Below are positions 34,989-45,992 of a stretch of DNA of 64,000 nucleotides, piece by piece (within the stretch, counting starts at the first letter, position 1; every line of letters starts with the position of its first letter). The stretch is from positions 1,238,001-1,302,000 of the forward strand of contig NZ_JAGE01000001.1 in NCBI RefSeq assembly GCF_000526495.1. Direction: 5' to 3'. The notes beneath the pieces were generated by a model. The model was not told the origin of the DNA and ran no database searches. It saw nothing but the letters and a program-made list of their open reading frames with translations. This stretch comes from Ruminiclostridium josui JCM 17888. Its GTDB lineage: Bacteria > Bacillota > Clostridia > Acetivibrionales > DSM-1351. The position numbers were made by a program, and so were the translations under genes.

Positions 34989-37301
34989 CTATATCTTAAC
35001 CCTTTCAGAAATCCTAAAAAGGTCTGAAGATGCATCTTGTAGCAGCATAGAGATTTCATCCAGATCACTTAGGGTTTTTGCTTGTATCTGAATAATTGAA
35101 TCAAAATCATTAGATTCAGAGGATTTAATAGAAACTCCGCATGCAATTTTGTCTACGGCATCAACAAACTCTCTGGCTGTCTGATAATGAGTATACGCTT
35201 TTTCAGCAGATGCCTTAACAGTATCTGAAACATTATTAATAGATTGGATTATTTCACCAATCCCTTTCTTTACATCATTTATTCTGGCTGCTCCATCCTC
35301 AACTCCCAGCAAACCTAAATTCATTTTAGTAACCGCCGCATTAATACTTGACTGTATTTCTTTGATTTGCTCTTTTATTTCAGCTGCTGAATTATTACTC
35401 AGGTTGGAAAGCTTTCTTATTTCATCTGCAACAACCGCAAAACCTTTTCCATGTTCACCTGCCCTATTGGCTTCAATTGCAGCATTCAACGCCAGAAGAT
35501 TTGTCTGTGAAGCAATTTGAGTAATAGTATTGGTAATCTCTCCAATTCTTTCTGATGAGGATTCAAGATTTTCTATAGATGTTGCAATGGATTGAACTGT
35601 TTCATTAACAGAGCTTATAAACATTTCTGCCTCTTCAACAGTCTTTTCCTTCAATTTAGCCGTTTCTACTGCCCTGACACTATCTCCTACTGCCTTTTGC
35701 GCCTGTTCACTTACTGTTTTTACACCGGAAATTATGCTTTCCGTATCCAGTACAACCTCTTCCCTGTCAGCAGTCTTTGATGCAGAAATTTTCTCCATAG
35801 TTGTTCTGTTTTGGTCAACAAGTGACTTAACTCTCTGCTTTAACGTACTTATTTCACTGCCGGTATCCTTAAACTGTTCAATCATTTTCTGTTGTCCGTC
35901 AATCACATTGTTAACCTGCTCACCCAATTTACCTATATCATCGGAAGCAGCAATTTCAGCTCTGACTGTCAAATCACCCTTTTCAACCTTTGAAAGAATA
36001 TTTGACAGATAATGAATAGGCTTAACAATTCTATTATATAAAAGTAATGCAATCAACATACCAATAACAATGGAAAACAGTGTAATAGCAATTATTATCC
36101 AGAATATAGCATGCTTTATTTTTTCAGAAGATTTTATATCATTATCAAAATAATTATTAAAAGAAATTCTGAGCTTATCTGAATTATCAAGAAAAGATTT
36201 ACTAAGTTCAGACATACTTTTATATCCCTCTGAAATAGCCTCATTGTTTAGAATTGCAGTTCTCTTAAATATCTCTTGAGCAGCACCATCTATTGAATTA
36301 TCCAAAGAATTAAGCCTTTTGATTTTTTCTGAATCAACACCATTTTTTAAAAGGTCTGCCAGTTTCATTTCAATATCTGCTCTATTCTTTTTAAACTCCG
36401 CAGATGAATCTTTACCTCCGGCGGCAGAATACAACAAAATTGCATTGTTTCTATTTAATAATAAAGCTACATTAGAAATCTCATTATAGATATTTAAATC
36501 ACTGGCAACTTTTTTCATATACCAGACCCTGTCAATGCCCTGGGTTGACCTTGTATTATCAAGAATATTCTGGCTGGCAGCAGCTGCCGCCGAAATTCTT
36601 TGTTCAAGATCTTCAATTTTCGCATTAAAGTCATTATTCTGAAGGGCTGAACCATCACTTCCTGCCTCGCTGAAATAAGTCAGAATATCAGCCAAAAGCT
36701 TTTTTATTTCAGTGAACTGGTTATCAATATATTCGGAGTCTGAATCAACCAGCCCAATTATTCTGTTTAACTCCGTAATATCGTCCTTAAGTCTTAACGA
36801 CCTGTCGTCAATAGGTTTTATCATTGTCTCTCGGAGCTCACTTATAATGATTTCCATTTCATTATAATCATCCTGAACGCCCTTTAAGAAAGCCTCAATA
36901 CTCTTATTTTCAAAAGTTTTAATATTAGGACTGATTTTATCATTATATAAACTTACATATTCTTTGTTAATGCTGACCAGTTTCTCTACAGTCTTTTTGT
37001 CCTCAGAGCTTATTTTAGCTTCCTTCAAGGTCTTTAGCTCTGCCTCCATCTTTTTCCCTATGTCTGCAAAAGCTTTATCGTCATCACTAAATGAATTTAC
37101 AATGTCGGTTAAAACCTGCTGCCTTTGAGCAGACAATTTGCTGAGTTCCTGTACTGAATCTTGATTTGACTTATTAACTTCTATATTATTAACAGAATTA
37201 ATTACCTTTCTATATCCGAAAAAAGAAATTGCAGATGAAATTAACGAGATTGCAATAACAATACAAAATGCTCCAATAATTGTACTTTTTATGTTTTTCA
37301 T
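34989..37301 (-). CDS. Methyl-accepting chemotaxis protein
   Basis: A 770-residue chemoreceptor. One membrane helix near the N-terminus (about 9-30) and a second at about 395-420 enclose a large helical extracellular sensor domain of around 365 residues. A HAMP domain ([20 protein letters not shown]) and the signalling hairpin follow; its tip reads [20 protein letters not shown] and [15 protein letters not shown]. Ligand unknown. It transmits to CheA/CheW. The gene is monocistronic, convergent with the holin-like gene. Confidence 0.9.
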   Translation of the reverse strand: MKNIKSTIIGAFCIVIAISLISSAISFFGYRKVINSVNNIEVNKSNQDSVQELSKLSAQRQQVLTDIVNSFSDDDKAFADIGKKMEAELKTLKEAKISSEDKKTVEKLVSINKEYVSLYNDKISPNIKTFENKSIEAFLKGVQDDYNEMEIIISELRETMIKPIDDRSLRLKDDITELNRIIGLVDSDSEYIDNQFTEIKKLLADILTYFSEAGSDGSALQNNDFNAKIEDLEQRISAAAAASQNILDNTRSTQGIDRVWYMKKVASDLNIYNEISNVALLLNRNNAILLYSAAGGKDSSAEFKKNRADIEMKLADLLKNGVDSEKIKRLNSLDNSIDGAAQEIFKRTAILNNEAISEGYKSMSELSKSFLDNSDKLRISFNNYFDNDIKSSEKIKHAIFWIIIAITLFSIVIGMLIALLLYNRIVKPIHYLSNILSKVEKGDLTVRAEIAASDDIGKLGEQVNNVIDGQQKMIEQFKDTGSEISTLKQRVKSLVDQNRTTMEKISASKTADREEVVLDTESIISGVKTVSEQAQKAVGDSVRAVETAKLKEKTVEEAEMFISSVNETVQSIATSIENLESSSERIGEITNTITQIASQTNLLALNAAIEANRAGEHGKGFAVVADEIRKLSNLSNNSAAEIKEQIKEIQSSINAAVTKMNLGLLGVEDGAARINDVKKGIGEIIQSINNVSDTVKASAEKAYTHYQTAREFVDAVDKIACGVSIKSSESNDFDSIIQIQAKTLSDLDEISMLLQDASSDLFRISERVKI

Positions 37302-37528
37302 ATATTACAACCTCCCGCTTTACAATGAAAATAGCCGAATATAAAATAGTTCTACATTTTAGTATAAAACTCCTTCACCCCATCTACCTTTTTCGCCATT
37401 TTTTTCTTGTAAATAAAGATAATTATACATTAAAATGTATCACTACTCTATACAAGTAATGTCCACAGGTTATTTTAATAGCAAATTTGGAAATAATTCT
37501 AGTATATTTTTATGAAATGGTGATTTAA

Positions 37529-38377
37529 ATGAAAAAATATTTTAAACCTACATGGTGTTTGGTAATTTTATTACTTTTAATGTTACCAATAATTTACCTC
37601 CTTAATGCCAAATCTGCCCGTTTGGAAAAAGCCAATGATGTTTTGGGTGAACAAGTTCGGAATATGTCAAGAACACTTATACAACAAAAGAAGTTACATG
37701 AAGCAAACTTGGAGTTGATAAGAATTCTCAAATCCGACCAGACCAACTTTAAAACAAGACTTGAAGAATTTGCAAAAGCCTATTCCAAAATATCAGGCAG
37801 CTATGTTAAAAAAACCAGCAGAGGCACATCTGTTAAAAGTACAAATAGCACAATTGAAGATATGATAAAGCTCAACAACCTTGTTAAAAATCTGAACAAA
37901 GATTTTAACATTAATAGTGCCCTTACAGTGTCACTTGAAAAATCCAACACAGAGTTGGAGGAATTTGTTGATGCATTGCCTACTTTCATTCCGGCAAAAG
38001 GTAAAATAACTTCCCCTTTTGGAATGAGAAACCATCCAATTACACATATAAAAACTCTTCATAAGGGTGTAGATATTGATGCAAAAACAGGTGATCCAAT
38101 AATGGCCGCCGCTTCCGGAAAAGTAATATATGCAGGCCTTTCCGACGGCTACGGGAAACATGTAATAATTGACCACGGTAATGGTTTTAAAACAATATAC
38201 GGTCATTCATCAAAACTACTTGTCAAAGCCGGTGAACTTGTAAAAAAGGGACAAAAAATAGCTTTAGTGGGCAGTACAGGTAAAAGTACAGGACCTCACC
38301 TGCATTTTGAAATAAGAATAGCCGATACCGCAGTAAATCCTATCAAATATATTGAATTCAAACCCTCAACACAGTGA
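37529..38377 (+). CDS. M23 family metallopeptidase (cell wall endopeptidase)
   Basis: A 282-residue protein. An N-terminal membrane anchor (about 8-26) is followed by a coiled-coil segment (about 30-150) and a C-terminal LytM/M23 domain. Zinc-binding and catalytic residues are visible in HKGVDIDA, the DHGNGF strand, YGHSSK and GPHLHFEIR. Such enzymes cut peptide cross-links in peptidoglycan. The coiled coil and single anchor are typical of EnvC/SpoIIQ-like regulators or vegetative hydrolases. It lies in an own unit ahead of the PBP gene, 229 bp away. Confidence 0.85.
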   Translation: MKKYFKPTWCLVILLLLMLPIIYLLNAKSARLEKANDVLGEQVRNMSRTLIQQKKLHEANLELIRILKSDQTNFKTRLEEFAKAYSKISGSYVKKTSRGTSVKSTNSTIEDMIKLNNLVKNLNKDFNINSALTVSLEKSNTELEEFVDALPTFIPAKGKITSPFGMRNHPITHIKTLHKGVDIDAKTGDPIMAAASGKVIYAGLSDGYGKHVIIDHGNGFKTIYGHSSKLLVKAGELVKKGQKIALVGSTGKSTGPHLHFEIRIADTAVNPIKYIEFKPSTQ

Positions 38378-38606
38378 CACAAGAATGTGAATCCGGGAAA
38401 TATTGTAGTTGTCCCTATAAAACCAAATTTCTTATAAAAGGAAACTTATCATTAAACCGAGGACATCTATATATATGGGAAAGCCAAGCCATTAGTGTAG
38501 TTTTGCTCTTTTGCCCCGGCGTATCTTAACATTTAAATAATATGTACTAAAAATTGTTTTATGATATAATATTGTGAGCAAAATGTATTAATTTTAGGAG
38601 GATATT

Positions 38607-41168
38607 ATGAAAGCTAATGAAAAGGCTGCATCAGGGCCGGATAGGCAAAAAAAGAAGAAAAAGACCACTTCGTCTACAGCTTCTAAATTTACTCTTGCAG
38701 TTATAAAAACAGTATTTGCTATCCTCATATCTTTAGGGTGTGTTGTTGCTGGCGTTTTAGGCGGGGCCGTTCTCGGATACATAAAGACTGCAGTGCCGAT
38801 TACACCGGATCAGCTTGAAATGTCGAAAGTAACTTTCATATATGACAAGGATGGTAAGGAAATCGCGCAGGTCAAAGGTGGTGAAAACCGAATTCTTGCC
38901 GAACATTCTGAAATACCCGATAATATGAGACACGCATTCATTGCAATAGAAGATTCAAGGTTCAGAAGCCATGATGGTGTTGACAAAAAACGTTTTATAG
39001 GTGCTGCACTAAGTTATATCATTAAGTTCGGTAATGCTGACTACGGCGGAAGTACCATTACTCAGCAGCTGGTTAAAAATATAACCGGAAACACGGACTC
39101 CACAGTTAAAAGAAAAGTACAGGAAGCCTGGCAGGCAATGGATTTAGAAAAAAAGATGTCAAAGGATCAGATTCTTGACAACTATATGAACAGAATAAAC
39201 ACTGGGCTAGGCTGTTGGGGTGTACAAGCAGCAGCAAAAAAATTCTTCAATAAGGATGTAAAAGATCTTTCTCTTGCTGAATGTGCCAGCATCGCAGGTG
39301 TTACTAAATCTCCTGGAACATATGATCCAACATTAAGTGAAAAAACAAAGGCTGCAAACAAAGACCGACAGAAAATAATTCTTGCTGAAATGCTTAGGCA
39401 AGGATATATTACTCAAAATGAGTATAACGAAGCAGTTGCAGAGCCATTGAAAATATATAAAGGCACAAGTGAAGGCGACAAAAAAGATAGTAACATACAG
39501 AGCTATTTTGTAGACTATGTACTGACACAGGTTAAAAACGACTTGATGAAGAAATACAATTTGTCTAGCAATAATGCTACTATAAAGCTCTATAACGGCG
39601 GTTTGAAGATTTATACAACACAAGACAGTAATATTCAGAAAATAATGACTGAAGAATTTACAAACCCCAAAAACTTCGCTGCCAATGAAAAAATCAGTAA
39701 TCCTGACATGCAGGCACAGGCAGCAATGCTCGTTTTGGACCCTGCTACAGGACAAATACGAGGTATGTACGGTGCATATGGCGAGAAAAAAGCTAATTTC
39801 ACTCTAAACAGAGCTACGGATATGAAAAGACAACCGGGTTCAAGTTTCAAGCCTATAGCCGTTTACGGGCCTGCAATAGACCTTGGTATAATAACACCCG
39901 CTACTGTAATAGATGACGTGCCTGTATATCTTGATAAAGAACATCCTAATACTCCATATCCTAAGAATGCGGAAACAGGTGTATATGAAGGACTTCTAAC
40001 AATCAGAAGGGCTATTCAAAAATCACAGAACGTTGTAGCGGCTCAAGTATGGATGAATTTATTGGGTGCTCAAAATTCTATAAACTACCTGAAAAAGGTT
40101 AATATAGACAGGCCGAAAGAAGGCTATGTATCAATGGCCCTGGGTGGTTTGAACGAAGGAGTTAACCCTTTGATTATGGCTGCCGCATATGTCCCATTTG
40201 ACAACAAAGGAGTTTATCTGGAACCGATATCATACACAAAGGTAACTGATGATAAAGGTAACGTTATATTGGATAAGAAAACAGATCAAAAGAGAAACAT
40301 AGCATACAAGGAAACAACTGCATTCCTTATGACAAGTATGATGAGAGACGTTGTAACAAGCGGTACCGCTGCTATTGGCGGAGGCCTTGGAACAGTAAAG
40401 AATTCCTCTGGTAAAGTTATTCCTACTGCAGGTAAAACCGGTACTACCAATGATACCTATGATAAATGGTTCGTGGGATATTCCCCATACTATGTAGGGG
40501 CTACTTGGTACGGATACAATTACAACAAAACTCTCAAAGGTCAAGAAGTTTATCAGGCATTGAAACTCTGGAATAAAGTAATGAACAGGGTACATGCAAA
40601 GCTTGAACCAAAAGACTTCCCGCAACCTCAGGGATTGGTGAAGAAGAGTATATGTATTTATTCTGGCAAGCTTGTAGGTCCACATTGCAGTGGTGATCCT
40701 CGTGGCAATGCCATAAGGACTGAGTATTTTGAAAAAGGAACAGAGCCAACTGATACATGTGATGTACACGTTCTTGCAAAAGTGGATACAAGCTCAAAAG
40801 ATATTTACGGACGTCCGTTGTTGGCAAATCCATTCTGTCCGCCAAGTTTGGTAAAGGAAAAGGTATTTATAAAGAGGCCTGTTCCATATTTACCGAAAAG
40901 CCCGCTAAAAGGCTCACTGTCAGCAACGATAAAGGACTGGATTTATCAGTTATCTGAAGAAGAATATTGTACAAAGCATGGAAGTGGAACCTCAAACGCA
41001 GCTCCACCGAGCAATCCAGCAGCTCCTTCTTCTAATACTGGCAATAGTGGTTCTGATTATGTTATACCAGGAGGCAATACATCTCCAAGCAAACCAAGTA
41101 ATAATATCGGTGGTAATCCTTCAGACAACTTAAATGACACAGAAAACATTGATAATATAATCCCATAG
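38607..41168 (+). CDS. ponA: Class A penicillin-binding protein (PBP1A-type)
   Basis: An 853-residue bifunctional wall synthase. A Lys/Ser-rich cytoplasmic start and one membrane helix (about 30-55) precede the GT51 glycosyltransferase (FIAIEDSRFRSHDGVD with the catalytic Glu; GGSTITQQLVKN). The transpeptidase domain has SSFK in RQPGSSFKPIAVYG, SQN in IQKSQNVVA and KTG in AGKTGTT. The tail is Ser/Asn/Pro-rich and ends in an acidic stretch. AGGAGG lies 7 bp before the ATG. A TATAAT with weak -35 is present about 45 bp upstream. Confidence 0.92.
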   Translation: MKANEKAASGPDRQKKKKKTTSSTASKFTLAVIKTVFAILISLGCVVAGVLGGAVLGYIKTAVPITPDQLEMSKVTFIYDKDGKEIAQVKGGENRILAEHSEIPDNMRHAFIAIEDSRFRSHDGVDKKRFIGAALSYIIKFGNADYGGSTITQQLVKNITGNTDSTVKRKVQEAWQAMDLEKKMSKDQILDNYMNRINTGLGCWGVQAAAKKFFNKDVKDLSLAECASIAGVTKSPGTYDPTLSEKTKAANKDRQKIILAEMLRQGYITQNEYNEAVAEPLKIYKGTSEGDKKDSNIQSYFVDYVLTQVKNDLMKKYNLSSNNATIKLYNGGLKIYTTQDSNIQKIMTEEFTNPKNFAANEKISNPDMQAQAAMLVLDPATGQIRGMYGAYGEKKANFTLNRATDMKRQPGSSFKPIAVYGPAIDLGIITPATVIDDVPVYLDKEHPNTPYPKNAETGVYEGLLTIRRAIQKSQNVVAAQVWMNLLGAQNSINYLKKVNIDRPKEGYVSMALGGLNEGVNPLIMAAAYVPFDNKGVYLEPISYTKVTDDKGNVILDKKTDQKRNIAYKETTAFLMTSMMRDVVTSGTAAIGGGLGTVKNSSGKVIPTAGKTGTTNDTYDKWFVGYSPYYVGATWYGYNYNKTLKGQEVYQALKLWNKVMNRVHAKLEPKDFPQPQGLVKKSICIYSGKLVGPHCSGDPRGNAIRTEYFEKGTEPTDTCDVHVLAKVDTSSKDIYGRPLLANPFCPPSLVKEKVFIKRPVPYLPKSPLKGSLSATIKDWIYQLSEEEYCTKHGSGTSNAAPPSNPAAPSSNTGNSGSDYVIPGGNTSPSKPSNNIGGNPSDNLNDTENIDNIIP

Positions 41169-41169
41169 A

Positions 41170-41214
41170 TAAAAAAACGGCTTTTGCACATTTTAATGCA
41201 AAAGCCGTTTTTTT
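41170..41214. terminator. Bidirectional terminator between the PBP and proB genes
   Basis: AAAAAACGGCTTTTGCA and TGCAAAAGCCGTTTTTT form a long stem with A- and T-runs on either side, serving the convergent PBP and proB genes. Confidence 0.88.
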
Positions 41215-41226
41215 ATAAATAAAATT

Positions 41227-42045
41227 CTATTTTGCTCCAATAAACAATGTTCCAACCTGTTCCCCGCCTAATATGTCAAGAATTGCTTCGGGGTGACTGC
41301 CATTGGTCAGTACCACATTTACCCCTGAACCTGTAGCTATCTTTGCAGCACTAAGCTTTGTTACCATTCCTCCGGTGCCTCGTTTGGTTCCCGCACCTTC
41401 GGCACACTCCTCAATCTCAGGAGTAATTTTTTCTATTACAGATAACATTTTAGAGTCAGGATTTTTTCTGGGATCAGAATCATAAAAACCGTCTATATCC
41501 GATAAAATTATTAGTAAATCAGCCTCAATAAGCTTTGCTACAATAGCAGACAGTGTATCGTTTTCGCTAAAAGTATCCTTTTGTCCTACTTTAAGTTCAA
41601 CTGTAGATACGGAGTCATTCTCATTTACTATAGGAACAATACCCTTTTCTAAAAGAGTTTCAAAAGTATTAACAACATTTTTACAACATTTATCATCGCC
41701 CATTATGTCTCTTGTCAATAGAATCTGAGCAACAATGTGTCCGTATTCTGAAAAGAATTTGCTGTACATATGCATGAGTTCACATTGTCCTACTGCTGCA
41801 ACAGCCTGCTTTTCTCTAATGGTTTTAGGTCTTTCGGACATTTTAAGTTTATCAACACCTACACCGATAGCTCCTGAAGTAACTAGTACTACCTCTTTAC
41901 CCTGATTGGATAAATCTGAAATAATTCTTGCCAGCTTATCTATGCAAGTAAAATTAATTTTCCCGGTATCATATGTCAAAGTAGAAGTTCCTACCTTAAT
42001 GACAATCCTTTGTGCATCCTGAAGATTCTGTCTTTTGAAACACAT
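41227..42045 (-). CDS. proB: Glutamate 5-kinase without PUA domain
   Basis: A 272-residue amino-acid kinase. VIKVGTSTLTYD (phosphate loop), VTSGAIGVG, IVPIVNENDSV and LIILSDIDGFY are the glutamate 5-kinase motifs; the enzyme makes glutamyl-5-phosphate for proline synthesis. It stops right after the kinase domain and lacks the C-terminal PUA domain (about 100 residues) of E. coli ProB; this short form is known in many clostridia. proA is not adjacent in this window. The gene ends at the shared terminator with the PBP gene. Confidence 0.88.
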   Translation of the reverse strand: MCFKRQNLQDAQRIVIKVGTSTLTYDTGKINFTCIDKLARIISDLSNQGKEVVLVTSGAIGVGVDKLKMSERPKTIREKQAVAAVGQCELMHMYSKFFSEYGHIVAQILLTRDIMGDDKCCKNVVNTFETLLEKGIVPIVNENDSVSTVELKVGQKDTFSENDTLSAIVAKLIEADLLIILSDIDGFYDSDPRKNPDSKMLSVIEKITPEIEECAEGAGTKRGTGGMVTKLSAAKIATGSGVNVVLTNGSHPEAILDILGGEQVGTLFIGAK

Positions 42046-42115
42046 TTTATCAATACCCCTTATACCAAAATCAAAACATCTTTTAAATTATATCTTAAAT
42101 CCTTGATTTTTTCCA

Positions 42116-42808
42116 CTACACATCTTCCTGATATGATGGACTTTTGTCTTTTGTAAAATAATAATTTACAAAATTTCCCACTTTATTTAGCAAATAACCC
42201 TTCTCAAAAACCAAAAACAATGCTATTCCCAGAACTGTAGAAGCAAGGGCATCCAAAATACTATGCTGCTTAACGAACCATGTAGACATGTATATGATAA
42301 TACATATTGCTATTGACGAAAACTTCATAAGCAGCCCTTTACCATATTTTAATGTAAATAGTGTAAGCAAAATAGTGTCTAGCATATGGATGCTAGGGAA
42401 ACAATTATATGGCTTGTCATTGCCGTAAATAATCAGTACTGCCTTTTTTAACAAGTTGTCAGGTAGAACCTCAGGGCGTGGAACCGTCGTTGGGTAAACA
42501 TAGTATATTGCAAAACAAATGAACATACCAATCAATATACTGAACAAAAGTTTGTAGTAAAATTTTTCATTAAAGTATGCCATAATCAGCAGAATACCAA
42601 AAATATAAAAATACCAAAAAACATATGGTATGATAAACCATTCGTTGAAGGGTATCAAATTATCAAGAAATATAGTTACATCATGTGCTTTCTTAGTAGT
42701 AACATTCAGTAAAAAGTATATTCCTTGTGCCATTGGTATCAATAACATAAGCAGTATCCTGCGAAAATATCCACGCAAGTTCTCTTGATTTAAAAAATTG
42801 TTAGTCAT
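42116..42808 (-). CDS. PAP2-family membrane phosphatase
   Basis: A 230-residue membrane protein with about six helices. The PAP2 active-site elements are FPSIHML (motif 2, His) and KQHSILDALAS (motif 3, His and Asp), with an arginine-containing motif 1 less clear. PAP2 enzymes dephosphorylate lipid phosphates such as phosphatidic acid or undecaprenyl pyrophosphate; the lipid here is unknown. GGAGAAAA precedes the ATG. Confidence 0.75.
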   Translation of the reverse strand: MTNNFLNQENLRGYFRRILLMLLIPMAQGIYFLLNVTTKKAHDVTIFLDNLIPFNEWFIIPYVFWYFYIFGILLIMAYFNEKFYYKLLFSILIGMFICFAIYYVYPTTVPRPEVLPDNLLKKAVLIIYGNDKPYNCFPSIHMLDTILLTLFTLKYGKGLLMKFSSIAICIIIYMSTWFVKQHSILDALASTVLGIALFLVFEKGYLLNKVGNFVNYYFTKDKSPSYQEDV

Positions 42809-42890
42809 ATTTTTTCTCCATCAGAATATTATATTTGACAAATAATTATACTCAGATTTCGAAAAATTGTTTAATATTTCTACATAAAAA

Positions 42891-43757
42891 TTAAAGAAAT
42901 TCATATTCCCTTGTCCATGTTTGTTTTCTACCCGGCTCAATATTGATATTAATGAATGACTCAGGGCTTGCAACGTGTTTAGCCCCCCACAAGGCAAATT
43001 TATGTGGAATAAAATCATTTGTTTCCTTAACACTAACCCCTGACTTACTGTCAAATAATTCCCATGTATAGCCGCCCCTGCAATCAAAATCCTTAAACTG
43101 GCTGTAGAATTCCTCACTGAAACTGTCAGGCCATGTCAGCACTCTGCCATTACAAATAATCTCGCCGCTGGTGCCTTCTGGATGAATATCACAAGGAAGC
43201 TTTAATGAATAACTGCTTCCTATGCTATTGTTATCTATTCCAATAAAATTGTGACAGTACTCCGTGGTACTTATTTTTTTCTCTCCAGTGTTCTCCAATT
43301 GGTAGGTTATTTTTAATCTGTTTTGGCATAAGCTTATACTTTTTTTATATATGTAAGCATAACCATTGTGAATAGGCATCACAGCAGAAAATTCAGCTAA
43401 AGTCTTATTGTTAGTCACATTAAAATCTAAGGGCTTAACCTCATATTTTCTGAAAAAGTCATAATCCTCCATATCCGGCCTCTTCAAAAGGCCTACGCCA
43501 ATCTTTGGAAAGTACTCTCCCACAGGCGTTTCATCAAAACCCACAGGCTCACGTATTCCAAATTCTCCGCAAAGTCCGCACCCGCCTGAACCCTTTCTTG
43601 AATCCAAAGATTCCTTTACGCAAAAAGTATGTTTTCCGTCTAAAGTAACTTGAGTAATAAATCCACACCAATCAAATCTGGAGCCATTGTATTTTTCTCC
43701 AGGGTATGAGATTTCAACAGAAAGTCTCTCATTACTCAAAACAATATCTTTACACAT
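42891..43757 (-). CDS. Galactose mutarotase-like protein, substrate unknown
   Basis: A 288-residue, nearly all-beta protein. The pattern FDWCGFITQVTLDGKHTFCV near the start and PIHNGYAYIYKKSISL, then LENTGEKKISTTEYCHNFIG in the middle, resembles the aldose-1-epimerase/galactose mutarotase superfamily. The usual catalytic His/Glu arrangement is not clear by eye, so it could be a non-catalytic or differently acting member. Several cysteines cluster at GSGGCGLCGEF. AGGAGG precedes the ATG. It stands alone between the EF-G-like and PAP2 genes. Confidence 0.55.
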   Translation of the reverse strand: MCKDIVLSNERLSVEISYPGEKYNGSRFDWCGFITQVTLDGKHTFCVKESLDSRKGSGGCGLCGEFGIREPVGFDETPVGEYFPKIGVGLLKRPDMEDYDFFRKYEVKPLDFNVTNNKTLAEFSAVMPIHNGYAYIYKKSISLCQNRLKITYQLENTGEKKISTTEYCHNFIGIDNNSIGSSYSLKLPCDIHPEGTSGEIICNGRVLTWPDSFSEEFYSQFKDFDCRGGYTWELFDSKSGVSVKETNDFIPHKFALWGAKHVASPESFININIEPGRKQTWTREYEFL

Positions 43758-43840
43758 AGTATCCTCCTTATAAATTGGGTTTAACCAACATAAATACCTT
43801 ATATTACAAGTGGATGTGAGTCAATAGTTTTCAAAGCAAA

Positions 43841-43882
43841 AGGGCCGATGTTTTTGGAGAATCTCCATAACAATCAGCCCTA
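43841..43882 (-). terminator. Terminator of the EF-G-like gene
   Basis: GGGCCGATGTT...TGGAG pairs with CTCCA...AACAATCAGCCC; TTTTG follows on the minus strand. It lies about 25 bp after the stop codon. Confidence 0.6.
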
Positions 43883-43907
43883 CAAAAATTCAGTTACATA
43901 AATTTAG

Positions 43908-45992
43908 TTACTCATCATCATCTTCACTCATGTGCTTTTTGGCCTCTTCAATAACTTTGTTTGCAACCATAGCCGGTGCTTCTTCATATCTTTCAAACCA
44001 TAGCTTGAAGTGTCCCCTTCCATGTGTCATGGATCTCAAATCTGTGGCATACTTGAACATTTCAGCCTGAGGAACCTCAGCCTCAACCTGCTGCTCCCCG
44101 TTATCCATTGGATTCATACCAAGAATTCTTCCACGTCTTTTATTCATATCACCGATTATATCTCCCATATACTTTTCAGGCACATAAATCTCAACATGCA
44201 CAATGGGTTCCAGTAACACTGGTGAGGCCATGGGCAGACCTTTCTTATAAGCAAGTTTCGCAGCTATTTTAAAGGCCATTTCAGAAGAATCTACATCGTG
44301 ATATGAGCCATCAACCAATGTCGCTTTAAGGTTTACCACCGGATACCCAGCAAGAACACCGTGTACAATGGCTTCTCGTAAACCCTTTTCTACGGCTGGA
44401 TGATATGATTTGGGTACAGAACCTCCAAATATCTTTTCTTGGAAAACAAGATCCTCTGTATCGCCATGCTCAAACTCAATCCATACATGACCGTACTGAC
44501 CATGTCCTCCCGACTGTTTCTTATGTTTTCCTTCTGCCTTGACTTTTTTCTTGATTGTTTCTCTATAAGGTATTTTAGGATTAACAAGATTTACTGATAC
44601 TCCGAACTTAGCTTTAAGCTTGCTGACAATAACATCCAGATGTTGTTCTCCTACACCTGAAATAAGTGTTTGATGAGTTTCTGTATTATTTGAGACTTTA
44701 AATGTGGGATCTTCATCCTGAAGTTTATGTAAACCAGAGTTGATTTTTTCCTCATCCCCTTTTGCTTTGGGTTCTACAGCCATTGAAATAGCCGGGTCTG
44801 GAAAAGCTATTTTATCCAATATAACTTTATTTGCCTGGTCACAAAGTGTGTCGTTGGTATTAGTTCCGGCCAGCTTTGCAACTCCACCTATGTCACCTGC
44901 AATAAGCTTATCTGTGGGAATCTGCTTCTTACCTCTCATAACGAAAATTTGACCGATTTTTTCTGCCCTCTCTGTTGTAGAATTAAAAACAGAAGAGTCT
45001 GCCTTCAAAGTTCCTGAATAAACTCTGAACATGGATATCTTACCTACAAACGGGTCAGCAATAGTCTTGAACACCAATGCAGAAAGAGGTGCAGTTGCAT
45101 CGGGATTTATTTCAATATATTCGTCCTTTCCTACTTTTTGAGCCTTGACTTTTACGGTTTCGGGAGATGGCATAAAAGACACAATAGCATCCATCAACTC
45201 CTTAACCCCCATATTATAGTAAGCAGAGCCGCAAAATACAGGTGTTATTGTTCCATCGGCTATACCGACCTTTATGCCCTTTTGCAGTTCTTCCGTCGTA
45301 TACTCTTCACCACTGAAAAACTTTTCCATAAGAGCTTCATCAGTTTCAGCTATTAATTCATTAAGTGAGTTTTTTATTTGAGAAATTCTATCTGTTAAAT
45401 CCGAAGGAATATCCGATTTTATTACTTTATCCTTTTGGAATTTTTTCGCAGTCATATTGATTATGTCTACATAACCAACATATTTATCAGCCTCGTAGAT
45501 GGGAATCTGGAATGGTATAACACTGTTGCCGAAAATGTCCAGCATTTTATCATAGGCAGCATTGAAATTGGCATTTTCTTCGTCCATTTTATTAATAAAG
45601 AACATCCTGGCTGCACCACGCTCTTTGGCGTAAGCCCATGATTTTTCTGTTCCTACAGAAACTCCGCTTTTTGCAGAAACAACTATTACCGCACCTTCTG
45701 CAACACGAATGCCCTGCATTACTTCTCCTACAAAGTCAAAATAACCGGGAGTATCAATTACATTGATTTTATGGTCCAGCCATTCACAAGGTGCCATAGA
45801 GGTACTAATAGATATTTTTCTTTTAATTTCCTCGGGATCATAGTCAGACGTTGTAGTCCCGTCAGCTACTTTCCCAAATCTGTCCAGTACGCCAGTATTG
45901 AACATCATAGCCTCTGCTAGAGTAGTTTTTCCTCCCCCTCCATGTGCCAAGAGGCATATGTTCCGTAGTTTTTGCACGGAATAGTCCTTCAT
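43908..45992 (-). CDS. EF-G-like translational GTPase (second EF-G type)
   Basis: A 694-residue GTPase with EF-G domain order I-V. G1 is LAHGGGGKTTLAEAM, G3 DTPGYFDFVGEV and G4 NKMDEEN; domain IV contains QSGGHGQYGHVWIEFE and domain V VHVEIYVPEKYMGDIIGDMN. The G1 loop (AHGGGGKTT instead of AHVDAGKTT) marks it as the EF-G-2/EF-G-like paralogue found in many Firmicutes, not the str-operon fusA. Its exact role is unsettled. I use the ATG at 45992, since GGGGG is too close to the one at 45998. Confidence 0.85.
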   Translation of the reverse strand: MKDYSVQKLRNICLLAHGGGGKTTLAEAMMFNTGVLDRFGKVADGTTTSDYDPEEIKRKISISTSMAPCEWLDHKINVIDTPGYFDFVGEVMQGIRVAEGAVIVVSAKSGVSVGTEKSWAYAKERGAARMFFINKMDEENANFNAAYDKMLDIFGNSVIPFQIPIYEADKYVGYVDIINMTAKKFQKDKVIKSDIPSDLTDRISQIKNSLNELIAETDEALMEKFFSGEEYTTEELQKGIKVGIADGTITPVFCGSAYYNMGVKELMDAIVSFMPSPETVKVKAQKVGKDEYIEINPDATAPLSALVFKTIADPFVGKISMFRVYSGTLKADSSVFNSTTERAEKIGQIFVMRGKKQIPTDKLIAGDIGGVAKLAGTNTNDTLCDQANKVILDKIAFPDPAISMAVEPKAKGDEEKINSGLHKLQDEDPTFKVSNNTETHQTLISGVGEQHLDVIVSKLKAKFGVSVNLVNPKIPYRETIKKKVKAEGKHKKQSGGHGQYGHVWIEFEHGDTEDLVFQEKIFGGSVPKSYHPAVEKGLREAIVHGVLAGYPVVNLKATLVDGSYHDVDSSEMAFKIAAKLAYKKGLPMASPVLLEPIVHVEIYVPEKYMGDIIGDMNKRRGRILGMNPMDNGEQQVEAEVPQAEMFKYATDLRSMTHGRGHFKLWFERYEEAPAMVANKVIEEAKKHMSEDDDE

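Noticed and set aside
42821-43117. 98-residue minus-strand frame overlapping the end of the mutarotase-like gene
   Set aside because: It is an alternative frame of the 42891-43757 gene without a ribosome binding site and with no recognisable domain.
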